Positions 8,343-15,995 of a DNA stretch of 64,000 nucleotides are shown here, one piece after another. The stretch covers positions 186,001-250,000 of the forward strand of contig NZ_JAEMQH010000001.1 in the NCBI RefSeq assembly GCF_016820575.1, given 5' to 3'. Position 1 is the stretch's first letter; every line of letters starts with the position of its first letter. The notes beneath the pieces are model-generated. The model saw nothing but the letters and a program-made list of their open reading frames with translations, made no database searches and was not told the DNA's origin. The position numbers and the translations under genes were made by a program. The stretch is from Marinobacter sediminum. Lineage in GTDB: Bacteria > Pseudomonadota > Gammaproteobacteria > Pseudomonadales > Oleiphilaceae.

Positions 8343-11228
8343 ATGTTAAGGAAGAAGACCAACGGGGTAGCGAAAGGCTCCCGTGCAGGTTCTTTGCTTT
8401 CTTCTCTCGCTGCCAAGACTCTGGACCGTCGTCAATTTCTGACAACGTCTGGCGTGGCAGTGGGTGGTCTGGCGGCACTGTCGCTGACATCGGGACGGGT
8501 GGAAGCCGCAGCCCCTGCAACCGGTGGCGGAGAAGTGGTCGTCAAGAAATCCGTGTGTACGCACTGCTCGGTCGGCTGCACCGTCGAAGCCGAAGTTCAG
8601 AACGGCGTATGGACCGGCCAGGAGCCAGGCTGGGACAGCCCCTTCAATATGGGTGCTCACTGCGCCAAAGGCGCCTCCGTGCGGGAACATGCCCACGGCG
8701 AACGTCGTCTTAAGTCGCCCATGAAAATGGTTAATGGCCAGTGGCAAAAGATTTCCTGGGACACCGCCATCAACGAAATCGGCGACAAAATGCTCGAAAT
8801 CCGCGAGCAAAGCGGTCCCGATTCGGTCTACTGGCTGGGCAGCGCAAAGTTCAACAATGAACAGGCCTACCTGTACCGTAAGTTTGCGGCCTACTGGGGC
8901 ACCAACAACGTGGACCACCAGGCACGTATCTGCCACTCCACGACCGTCGCCGGCGTAGCCAATACCTGGGGCTACGGCGCAATGACCAACTCCTACAACG
9001 ACATCCACAAGTCCAAAGCGATCTTCATCATCGGGGGCAACCCCGCCGAAGCGCACCCGGTGTCGCTGCTGCATGTATTGAAGGCGAAGGAAGAAAATAA
9101 CGCTCCGCTGATCGTGTGCGATCCGCGCTTCACGCGGACAGCGGCCCATGCCGACGAATTCGTCCGTTTCCGCCCGGGCTCAGATGTTGCGCTGGTGTGG
9201 GGTATTCTCTGGCACATCTTCGAAAACGGCTGGGAAGACAAAGAATTCATCCGTACCCGTGTGTACGGCATGGAAGACATTCGCGAGGAAGTGAAGCGCT
9301 GGAATCCCGAAGAAGTTGAGCGTGTAACCGGCGCACCGGGTGCACAGCTTGAGCGTGTGGCCCGTACTCTGGTCAACCACCGGCCCGGCACGGTTATCTG
9401 GTGTATGGGTGGTACCCAGCACACCAACGGTAACAACAACACCCGCGCTTACTGCGTGCTTCAGCTGGCCCTCGGCAACATGGGCGTAGCAGGCGGCGGT
9501 ACTAACATCTTCCGCGGCCACGACAACGTTCAGGGAGCTACCGACCTCGGTGTGCTTGCCGACACCCTGCCTGGCTATTACGGACTGTCTGCTGGTTCCT
9601 GGGCCCATTGGGCAAGAGTTTGGGAAGAGGACCTCGACTATTTGAAAGGCCGCTTTGCGGTTTGGGACAAAGACGGCAAGTCCCGGGCCATGATGAACGA
9701 GAAGGGCATCCCGGTCTCCCGCTGGATTGACGGTGTTCTGGAAGCCAAGGAAAACCTTGAGCAGCCGGACAACACCCGGGCCATGGTTCTGTGGGGGCAT
9801 GCGCCCAACTCCCAGACCCGAATGCCAGAAATGAAAGAGGCCATGGAGAAACTCGACCTGTTGGTTGTCGTGGATCCCTTCCCGACCGTTTCTGCCGTTC
9901 TCCACGATCGTAAGGAAGGCGCCTACCTGCTGCCCACGACCACCCAGTTCGAGACCCACGGCTCGGTAACCGCGTCGAACCGTTCTCTGCAGTGGCGTGA
10001 AAAAGTAGTAGAGCCGCTGTTCGACTCCAAGGTCGATCACGAAATCATAAAACTGTTTGCGGACAAGTTCGGCTTCACCGATCGCATGTTCCGCAACATC
10101 GCCATTGATGGCGATGAGCCGTCGATTGAGGACATTACCCGCGAATTCAACCGCGGCATGTGGACCATCGGCTACACGGGTCAATCGCCTGAGCGCATGA
10201 AGAAACACATGAAGTACCAGCACCACTTCGACAAGACCACCCTGCGCGCAGTGGGTGGACCTTGCGATGGTGACTTCTACGGTATGCCGTGGCCGTGCTG
10301 GGGCACCCCGGAGATGAACCACCCGGGAACGGCCAACCTGTACGACATGTCGTTGCCAGTCTCTGAGGGTGGCCTGACGTTCCGGGCCCGCTTTGGTGTT
10401 GAACACAACGGTCAGAACATTTTGGCAGATGGTGTTTACTCCAAGAATTCGGAAATCAAGGACGGGTATCCAGAGTTCACCATGCAAATGCTGATGGACC
10501 TGGGCTGGGACGGCGACCTGACGGCTGAAGAACGAGCCAGCATCGAAGCAGTGGCCGGCCCGTCAACCAACTGGAAGACAGACCTGTCCGGTGGTATCCA
10601 GCGCGTGGCCATCAAACACGAATGTGCGCCATTTGGTAACGCCAAGGCCCGTGCCATTGTCTGGAACTTCCCGGATCCGGTACCGCTGCACCGTGAACCT
10701 CTGTACACCACACGTCGCGACCTGGTAGCGGATTACCCGACCTATGAGGACAAGACTTTCTGGCGGGTACCGACCCTGTACGAGTCAATCCAGAAGAACG
10801 ACTTCAGCAAGGAGTTCCCGATCATTCTCACCTCCGGCCGTCTGGTCGAATACGAGGGTGGTGGTGACGAAACTCGCTCAAACCCCTGGCTGGCAGAACT
10901 GCAGCAGGATATGTTCATCGAGATCAATCCTCGTGACGCCAACAATCTGAATGTCCGTGACGGCAATGACGTCTGGGTGTCCGGTCCAGAGGGGGCGAGG
11001 ATCAAAGTCAAGGCCATGGTCACCGAGCGTGTTGGAGAAGGCGTGGCGTTCATGCCGTTCCACTTCGGCGGCCACTACCAGGGCAAAGACCTCCGGGACA
11101 AGTACCCGAAGGGCGCTGACCCCATCGTTCTCGGTGAATCCACCAACACTGTTCAAACATACGGGTACGACTCGGTCACACAGATGCAAGAGACCAAAGC
11201 CACCCTATGTTCGATCATGCCGGCATAA
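8343..11228 (+). CDS. fdhA: Formate dehydrogenase catalytic (alpha) subunit, Tat-exported, Cys-type
   Basis: 961 residues. Tat signal with DRRQF at 28-32 and a hydrophobic run to about residue 56. A [4Fe-4S] motif uses Cys72, Cys75, Cys79 and Cys107. The metal ligand lies in ARICHS: Cys197 is encoded by TGC (8931-8933), so this is a cysteine, not selenocysteine, enzyme; the following His198 is the conserved catalytic His. The C-terminal molydopterin-binding domain begins around residue 830 (FPIILTSGRLVEY). It oxidises formate to CO2 in the periplasm with a bis-MGD Mo or W centre and passes electrons to FdhB and FdhC. Preceded by GAGAGGTAAACGAC. Closest to the FDH3-type enzymes. Confidence 0.96.
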   Translation: MLRKKTNGVAKGSRAGSLLSSLAAKTLDRRQFLTTSGVAVGGLAALSLTSGRVEAAAPATGGGEVVVKKSVCTHCSVGCTVEAEVQNGVWTGQEPGWDSPFNMGAHCAKGASVREHAHGERRLKSPMKMVNGQWQKISWDTAINEIGDKMLEIREQSGPDSVYWLGSAKFNNEQAYLYRKFAAYWGTNNVDHQARICHSTTVAGVANTWGYGAMTNSYNDIHKSKAIFIIGGNPAEAHPVSLLHVLKAKEENNAPLIVCDPRFTRTAAHADEFVRFRPGSDVALVWGILWHIFENGWEDKEFIRTRVYGMEDIREEVKRWNPEEVERVTGAPGAQLERVARTLVNHRPGTVIWCMGGTQHTNGNNNTRAYCVLQLALGNMGVAGGGTNIFRGHDNVQGATDLGVLADTLPGYYGLSAGSWAHWARVWEEDLDYLKGRFAVWDKDGKSRAMMNEKGIPVSRWIDGVLEAKENLEQPDNTRAMVLWGHAPNSQTRMPEMKEAMEKLDLLVVVDPFPTVSAVLHDRKEGAYLLPTTTQFETHGSVTASNRSLQWREKVVEPLFDSKVDHEIIKLFADKFGFTDRMFRNIAIDGDEPSIEDITREFNRGMWTIGYTGQSPERMKKHMKYQHHFDKTTLRAVGGPCDGDFYGMPWPCWGTPEMNHPGTANLYDMSLPVSEGGLTFRARFGVEHNGQNILADGVYSKNSEIKDGYPEFTMQMLMDLGWDGDLTAEERASIEAVAGPSTNWKTDLSGGIQRVAIKHECAPFGNAKARAIVWNFPDPVPLHREPLYTTRRDLVADYPTYEDKTFWRVPTLYESIQKNDFSKEFPIILTSGRLVEYEGGGDETRSNPWLAELQQDMFIEINPRDANNLNVRDGNDVWVSGPEGARIKVKAMVTERVGEGVAFMPFHFGGHYQGKDLRDKYPKGADPIVLGESTNTVQTYGYDSVTQMQETKATLCSIMPA

Positions 11229-11243
11229 CAAGAGGTGTAGACC

Positions 11244-11852
11244 ATGGCACTTGAAGGACAAGCACGCGCAAAATTCCTTTGCGATGCCGAACGCTGCATC
11301 GAATGCAATGCTTGCGTAACGGCCTGTAAGAATGAGCACGAAGTCCCCTGGGGCATCAACCGTCGTCGGGTAGTCACCATTGAAGATGGTAAACCTGGCG
11401 AGCGTTCGATCTCGGTAGCTTGCATGCACTGTTCAGACGCGCCTTGTATGGCCGTCTGTCCGGTGGATTGCTTCTACCAGACCGAAGACGGTGTGGTGTT
11501 GCACTCCAAGGATCTGTGCATTGGTTGTGGGTATTGTTTTTACGCTTGCCCCTTCGGCGCGCCCCAGTTCCCGCAAGCGGGCAACTTTGGCAGCCGTGGC
11601 AAGATGGACAAATGCACGTTCTGTGCAGGTGGTCCGGAAGAAGACAACTCCGCGGCTGAGTTCAACAAATATGGACGCAACCGTATTGCCGAGGGCAAGC
11701 TGCCGATTTGTGCAGAGATGTGCTCCACCAAAGCCTTGCTGGCTGGTGACGGCAACGACGTGGCGGACATCTATCGTCAACGCGTGGTGAACCGTGGCTT
11801 CGGTTCCGGCGCCTGGGGATGGGGCACGGCTTACGAGAAGAAGGGTGCATAA
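11244..11852 (+). CDS. fdhB: Formate dehydrogenase iron-sulfur (beta) subunit, FDH3 type
   Basis: 202 residues, 15 bases after fdhA with AGAGGTG upstream. Four Cys clusters typical of the four-[4Fe-4S] beta subunits: CIECNACVTAC near residue 17, CMHCSDAPCMAVCP near 61, CIGCGYCFYACP near 93 and the scattered CTFC...CAEMC set near 125-160. No signal peptide of its own, so it is presumably carried to the periplasm with FdhA by the Tat system. It wires electrons from the catalytic subunit to the cytochrome b subunit. Length and motif order match the FDH3 beta family. The C-terminal membrane helix of FdnH-type beta subunits is absent. Confidence 0.95.
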   Translation: MALEGQARAKFLCDAERCIECNACVTACKNEHEVPWGINRRRVVTIEDGKPGERSISVACMHCSDAPCMAVCPVDCFYQTEDGVVLHSKDLCIGCGYCFYACPFGAPQFPQAGNFGSRGKMDKCTFCAGGPEEDNSAAEFNKYGRNRIAEGKLPICAEMCSTKALLAGDGNDVADIYRQRVVNRGFGSGAWGWGTAYEKKGA

Positions 11853-11867
11853 CATCGCCTGAGAATT

Positions 11868-11913
11868 CCGGGGCCCCTGTTGCCCCGGTAATCTCTGAAG
11901 AAACGAATTCTTC
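11868..11913 (+). other. Two hairpins between fdhB and fdhC
   Basis: CCGGGGC (11868-11874) pairs with GCCCCGG (11882-11888) over a 7-base loop; GAAGAA (11897-11902) pairs with TTCTTC (11908-11913). Neither is followed by a T tract, so they are unlikely to be full terminators. Their position between cistrons suggests mRNA processing or protection, or partial attenuation before fdhC. Confidence 0.45.
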
Positions 11914-11938
11914 TGGTTGATTCCGTTGGAGTGCTCAC

Positions 11939-13111
11939 ATGAATCTAAACTTTTTTGGTGCCGCCCTATTTGTATTGGCGACACTGGTCTCCAGCCCGTT
12001 ATGGGCGGAAGAGGCTTCGGCGGTTGATCGGACCGCTACCGGGGGTGCACAAACTCTCGAGGATATTATGGCCCGTCAGCAACAGTTGAAAGTGGACGAG
12101 AGCTTTCGGTCTGAAAACCTGGGCAACCCTGCTAACGCCGCTCCGATCAGTGGTCAGTTGGGTACTAACGGTGGCCGCTCGGATGCCGACATCTGGCGCG
12201 GTGTACGTTACAACGAAGCGGATATCAGGAGTCAAGCCCGGACACCCGCGGCTACCGTTCTGATCCAGGACGGGGGCATGCCTTGGTACAAGCTACGTGA
12301 AGGACCGTTAATCACCTACGGTGGTCTTGCGCTGTTGGGCATGATTGCGCTGTTGACGGTGTTTTATTTCATTCGTGGCAGAATCAAAATCGATGGTGGC
12401 CCTGCCGGCACTACGATTGAACGATTCAAAGCCATCGAACGCTTTGGCCATTGGCTGCTAGCAGGCTCGTTTGTAGCTTTGGGCCTAACAGGACTGATCA
12501 CATTAATGGGGCGCAGTTTCCTTATTCCCATGATGGGGCCTGATGCCTTCGCCACTATGGCCGCTGGCTCCAAATGGCTGCACAACAATGTTGCCTGGGC
12601 TTTCATGCTGGGTTTGGTGATGACTTTTGTGATGTGGGTAGCCCACAACATTCCTAATAAACTTGATTGGCAGTGGCTAAAAGCTGGCGGCGGGATATTT
12701 TCCGATGCTCACCCTTCGGCCAAGAAGTTCAATGCCGGACAGAAGATTGTTTTCTGGATGGTTATGATTCTGGGCTTTTCCGTGTCACTTTCTGGACTGT
12801 CGCTGTTGTTCCCGTTCCAAATGCCAATGTTTGCCGACACTTTCGGCTTTATTAACGGCATTCTTGGCACGAGCCTACCAACCGATCTTGCGCCCCATGA
12901 AGAAATGCAATATGCCAATATCTGGCATTCGATTGTCGCCTTCGTGATGATGGTCGCCATCCTTGCTCACATCTACATTGGTTCGGTCGGCATGGAAGGC
13001 GCCTTCGACGCCATGGGTAACGGTCAGGTCGATCTGGAGTGGGCGCGCCAGCACCACGACCTGTGGGTCGCTGAGGTAAAAGCCAAACAAGGCGAAGGAG
13101 GGTCATCATGA
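11939..13111 (+). CDS. fdhC: Formate dehydrogenase cytochrome b556 (gamma) subunit
   Basis: 390 residues. An N-terminal signal peptide (about residues 1-23, ending in SPLWAEE) is followed by about 90 polar periplasmic residues, a first membrane helix near 120-143, then a four-helix diheme cytochrome b core with candidate heme His residues in the ERFGHWLLA, KWLHNNVAW, WHSIVAF and AHIYIGS segments. It anchors FDH in the inner membrane and passes electrons to quinone. The long periplasmic N-terminus is usual in FDH3-type gamma subunits and absent from E. coli FdnI. The stop overlaps the start of a 46-residue membrane microprotein by 4 bases (ATGA). Confidence 0.93.
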   Translation: MNLNFFGAALFVLATLVSSPLWAEEASAVDRTATGGAQTLEDIMARQQQLKVDESFRSENLGNPANAAPISGQLGTNGGRSDADIWRGVRYNEADIRSQARTPAATVLIQDGGMPWYKLREGPLITYGGLALLGMIALLTVFYFIRGRIKIDGGPAGTTIERFKAIERFGHWLLAGSFVALGLTGLITLMGRSFLIPMMGPDAFATMAAGSKWLHNNVAWAFMLGLVMTFVMWVAHNIPNKLDWQWLKAGGGIFSDAHPSAKKFNAGQKIVFWMVMILGFSVSLSGLSLLFPFQMPMFADTFGFINGILGTSLPTDLAPHEEMQYANIWHSIVAFVMMVAILAHIYIGSVGMEGAFDAMGNGQVDLEWARQHHDLWVAEVKAKQGEGGSS

Positions 13112-13248
13112 AAGTTATGATTGCCGGTTTTGTCGCCGCCTTGGTGATTGCCTATGCTGCTCCAATCGTATTGGATCAGTTTGGCTGGTCTTCCTCCGCA
13201 CAATACAGCAGTGAAACGAGTGTGCGTCTTGATCAATCAAGCCGCTGA
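13108..13248 (+). CDS. 46-residue single-pass membrane microprotein after fdhC
   Basis: ATG at 13108 overlaps the fdhC stop (ATGA) and has GGAGGG upstream within the fdhC end. The product is one hydrophobic helix (MKVMIAGFVAALVIAYAAPI is residues 1-20) followed by a polar tail ending DQSSR. No cleavage site is obvious, so it is likely an anchored small inner-membrane protein. Tight coupling to fdhC suggests a small subunit or assembly factor of the FDH membrane complex, like other respiratory microproteins; this is inference. Too short for usual gene-calling cut-offs, so easy to miss. Confidence 0.65.
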   Translation: MKVMIAGFVAALVIAYAAPIVLDQFGWSSSAQYSSETSVRLDQSSR

Positions 13249-13492
13249 ACAGGCTCCCGAGCTGACAGAGGTATACCAGGTCGACGCTGTCGGCCTGGTG
13301 TGCCCTCTCCCCATTCTGCGTTTCAAAAAACGCACCCAGCATCTGCCCAGCGGCACCCAAGTGGAGTTTCTGGCCGATGACCCTACCGGTCGCAAAGACC
13401 TGCAAGCCCTATGCGACATCACCGGCCACCGTATCCACTGGATCCGCGAAGAAGGTGCAGGCGTCCTCCGGTATCGAATTTCCTTAGCCTGA
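13220..13492 (+). CDS. TusA-like sulfur carrier protein
   Basis: About 90 residues if GTG 13220 is used; TTG 13229 and GTG 13211 are alternatives and no strong ribosome site decides. The TusA signature CPLPIL with catalytic Cys28 lies in DAVGLVCPLPILRFKK, followed by the family's DDPTGRKDL segment. TusA proteins carry a persulfide; in FDH biology, sulfur passed to FdhD is needed to make the sulfido ligand on the metal. Its start lies inside the microprotein gene, so it belongs to the FDH operon and may feed that sulfuration step. No fdhD gene is visible in this window. It could alternatively serve general sulfur relay. Confidence 0.82.
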   Translation: MCVLINQAAEQAPELTEVYQVDAVGLVCPLPILRFKKRTQHLPSGTQVEFLADDPTGRKDLQALCDITGHRIHWIREEGAGVLRYRISLA

Positions 13493-13515
13493 ACGGCGCC
13501 TGGGAATATTAACGC

Positions 13516-14283
13516 CTACACACACCGAACAGCCGGCCGGTCGGCCATGGCTAGGAGCCGTTCCTGCGCCGGTTGAATCAAGCCCCCATTGGAACTCGCA
13601 GTTTCATCAAGCACCCGCACCAGCCACGACGGGATTTGCGGGCTGAGGGAATAGTAAATCCACTGGCCACGGCGCTCCGTTTCCAGCAACCCCGTGTCTT
13701 TCAATGTGGCCAAGTGCCGGCTGACTTTGGGCTGGGGCGCATCAAAGGCTTCGGTCAGTTCACAGACGCAGAGCGGGCCCTGATCCCGAATCAGCAACAG
13801 CGCAGACAACCGAAACTCATCGGCCATGGACTTAAAAACCGCGACCGGATCATAGCTGATGGGCTTCCGCCCGGTCTCCTTCTGATGCACCTGGGTAAAC
13901 AGTGAGATCCGCTCTTTGATCTCCTTGAGGGTCAGGGCAAAGGTGGCGTGGCGGTTGGAGGGTACCGGATCGGGAAAATCCCAGGCAATCTGTTGCGCGG
14001 GTTGGCACACACTGCCGCACTGGTGGTTGGCAGCTTTTTCACACAGGGTGATCACATAATCCCAATGCTGCCCCTGCAGATCGGCCAACTGCTTGCTGTG
14101 CAAACTATCGGTAGCAATGCCCGCCTCTTGTAGCACCTGCAATGCCATTGGGTGGGGCGAGGTCGGCCCGGTGCCTGCACTGGCCACTTCGAACAGGTCA
14201 CCAGCCATGTCCCGGAGCAGAGCTTCTGCCATCAATGAACGAGCACTATTGGCGGTGCAGACGAACAAAACCCGGCGTTTCAT
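13516..14283 (-). CDS. Fused arsenate reductase (ArsC, LMW-PTP type) and ArsR regulator
   Basis: 255 residues in two domains. Residues 1-135 are a low-molecular-weight phosphatase/arsenate reductase: the CX5R loop is Cys9 to Arg15, Cys81 and Cys89/Cys93 are candidate redox cysteines, and the WDFPDP loop near 101-106 holds the general-acid Asp. Residues 145-235 are a winged-helix ArsR/SmtB regulator with the metal-binding LCVCEL motif (Cys172, Cys174) and KVSRHLATLKDTGLL recognition helix. The protein would both reduce arsenate and sense arsenite. No arsenite pump is adjacent, which is odd for an ars gene. A single uninterrupted frame argues for a genuine fusion. Confidence 0.88.
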   Translation of the reverse strand: MKRRVLFVCTANSARSLMAEALLRDMAGDLFEVASAGTGPTSPHPMALQVLQEAGIATDSLHSKQLADLQGQHWDYVITLCEKAANHQCGSVCQPAQQIAWDFPDPVPSNRHATFALTLKEIKERISLFTQVHQKETGRKPISYDPVAVFKSMADEFRLSALLLIRDQGPLCVCELTEAFDAPQPKVSRHLATLKDTGLLETERRGQWIYYSLSPQIPSWLVRVLDETASSNGGLIQPAQERLLAMADRPAVRCV

Positions 14284-14483
14284 TTCGAACCCTCAATATA
14301 TGCGGATTTTTGAATATGCGTTTTTCCGGATAGTAAGCTCAGCCCAGTGACGAGTAAAGGTTTTACGCGCTTCGCGAACGGAGTGAAGTGCCAGCAGATA
14401 GACAACAACAAGATCCATAGCAAGCGAACCTTCGTATTCTGCCCCTCATCTATAAAAGCTTATGAGCCAAGGGATAACGAACG

Positions 14484-14747
14484 ATGAAGGACAATCAGAT
14501 ACCGATCATGCTGACCAGTCAGCAAATTACCACCCTTCAGGACATGATCCTGGAGAAACAATTCGAGATTGCCACTGCTCAATCGGAGCGACAGTCCACG
14601 GCAAGCTCCAGCGCCTTGCGCGAGCAAATGAGCCACATCACCGATCTACTGATGGCACTGAACATGGCACTGCCGAACAACCACGTTCCCGATGCCCAAA
14701 GCTTCATCTCGGTTCGCCATAAAGAAACTGCCGACAGCCCTCACTGA
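14484..14747 (+). CDS. Small hypothetical protein, helical
   Basis: 87 residues from ATG 14484 with AAGGGA 9 bases upstream. The product is rich in Gln, Ser, Ala and Leu and looks mostly alpha-helical with a possible short coiled coil at residues 12-60 (ITTLQDMILEKQFEIATAQS is residues 15-34). No signal, membrane helix or known motif. A competing frame from 14462 is shorter in quality and lacks a good ribosome site. It sits alone between the arsC-arsR fusion and a poorly coding stretch. Function not recognised. Confidence 0.45.
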   Translation: MKDNQIPIMLTSQQITTLQDMILEKQFEIATAQSERQSTASSSALREQMSHITDLLMALNMALPNNHVPDAQSFISVRHKETADSPH

Positions 14748-15053
14748 GCAAGCCGCCGAGCTACTGAGCCCGACAGGGAGAATGATCGTACACATTCAGC
14801 GCGTCACTCCTCGAAAGGTCGGAAACTATGAAAATCAAGGCTCTGCTGCTCACTGCCACGCCGTCCGCAGCCTTGTCGCTTTATTCGGCCCTTGCTTCGG
14901 ATTCAATGCCCGCTTCGGTGGTCCCGCTTGAATGATCGAGGCGGCCTGGAATGGGCTGACGAGACTCGCCGTTGATCGGAACGAGTACAAGGCTGTGGTG
15001 ACCTTACGACAGTGTTGTTACACCCAATTCCAGTAGCGCCAACGCGCACTCTA
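14748..15053. other. Poorly coding 306-base stretch before nei
   Basis: No long frame is convincing here. It contains the short signal-peptide-like frame at 14828-14935 and an overlapping second short frame, 14932-15048 or so, described separately. Codon use is unlike that of the neighbours. It may be the wreck of a small exported-protein gene. No hairpin or known RNA motif was recognised. Confidence 0.4.
14828..14935 (+). pseudogene. Short signal-peptide frame, possible broken exported-protein gene
   Basis: ATG 14828, with AAGGTCGGA upstream, gives 35 residues: a basic start MKIK, a hydrophobic run and a plausible cleavage after SALAS near residue 24, then a stop. A new frame opens at ATG 14932 overlapping the stop (AATGA) and runs about 34 residues (MIEAAWNGLTRLAV at its start). 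The two together look like one small exported protein split by a frameshift, but I recognise no family, so a pseudogene is only a guess. Confidence 0.3.
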
Positions 15054-15896
15054 CTACCCCTCGACCGGCTGACACGTCGGGCACACATACAAGCGCCGAC
15101 TGGCCACCATTCTCTTGACGATCTTGGTGCCACACTCGTGACAGGCCCTCGATTCGCGATTAAACACCATGTGCCGACGCTGATTGAAACTCCAGCCCTG
15201 CTCTTTTAACGCCTGCGCCCGATCCGGATCGTTGGTAATGCCTTTCAGAACGTAGGTGCGGTCAATCAATTTGAGTACGGCTTCGGCCAGCCGCTTGCGA
15301 CTGCTGGCATCAAGATCTCGGGGACGGTTTTTCGGAGCCAGTCGCGCTTCGAATAGAATCTCGGAGCGCAGGTAATTGCCCACGCCGGCGATGAAGCCCT
15401 GATCGAGCAAGAGCCCACCCAGATTCCGCCCCCGAAAACGCTTGTCGTCAAACACCGCCATCAGGTCATCAACCGAAACGTTCTGGTTCAGGGGATCCGG
15501 TCCAAGACGGGCCAGATAGTCTACTTCGTGCAGTTCGTCCGGTCGGACCAAACGGATGTCGGAGGCGCTGTATAAGCGGGCGGCTTTTTTGGGGGCAATA
15601 ATGGCAAAGCGAAGCTGCCGTCTGGTGCGAGGCACCACCGACGGCCTGCCGATGCGCCACTTGCCGTACAGCTGATTGTGACTATAAACGCACCAGGGAC
15701 CGTCCTCATCCGTCGCCGCGAAGAAGATCAGCACCGCCTTGCCCCGGGCAGCCACCTCCGTGACCTGGCGTCCGGACAGCATTGATTCGAATGGTTTGAA
15801 GTGATCGAAGGCAAAAAACACCTGCTCGGCAGTCTTGCCGGCAACAGCCTTACCTATGTCATCGACCATACGGCGTATTTCGGGGCCTTCCGGCAT
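15054..15896 (-). CDS. nei: Endonuclease VIII (Nei/Fpg family DNA glycosylase-AP lyase)
   Basis: 280 residues from ATG 15896, chosen because the family's mature N-terminus is PEGPE with Pro2 as the Schiff-base nucleophile and Glu3 catalytic; a longer frame to 15941 would bury these. The helix-two-turn-helix region GFIAGVGNYLRSEILF (about residues 158-173) and the C-terminal zinc finger (CHECG...CPTC, about 251-275) are present. It removes oxidised pyrimidines from DNA and nicks the abasic site in the cytoplasm. Nei rather than MutM is favoured by the PEGPEIRR start (MutM has PELPEVE). A stand-alone gene. Confidence 0.93.
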   Translation of the reverse strand: MPEGPEIRRMVDDIGKAVAGKTAEQVFFAFDHFKPFESMLSGRQVTEVAARGKAVLIFFAATDEDGPWCVYSHNQLYGKWRIGRPSVVPRTRRQLRFAIIAPKKAARLYSASDIRLVRPDELHEVDYLARLGPDPLNQNVSVDDLMAVFDDKRFRGRNLGGLLLDQGFIAGVGNYLRSEILFEARLAPKNRPRDLDASSRKRLAEAVLKLIDRTYVLKGITNDPDRAQALKEQGWSFNQRRHMVFNRESRACHECGTKIVKRMVASRRLYVCPTCQPVEG

Positions 15897-15995
15897 GAGC
15901 TGGCTCCGTATTAGCGTGGGTGAATTCATAACCGTATCCACGTCTTATAGGGCCAGTCACTGCAGCAGGATCACAACAACGCGGGAACACTACCC

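Noticed and set aside
8931..8933. Selenocysteine in formate dehydrogenase
   Set aside because: The metal-ligand codon is TGC, not TGA, so the enzyme uses cysteine.
9180..10487. 435-codon frame antisense to fdhA
   Set aside because: Lies wholly inside a recognised catalytic subunit; no independent support.
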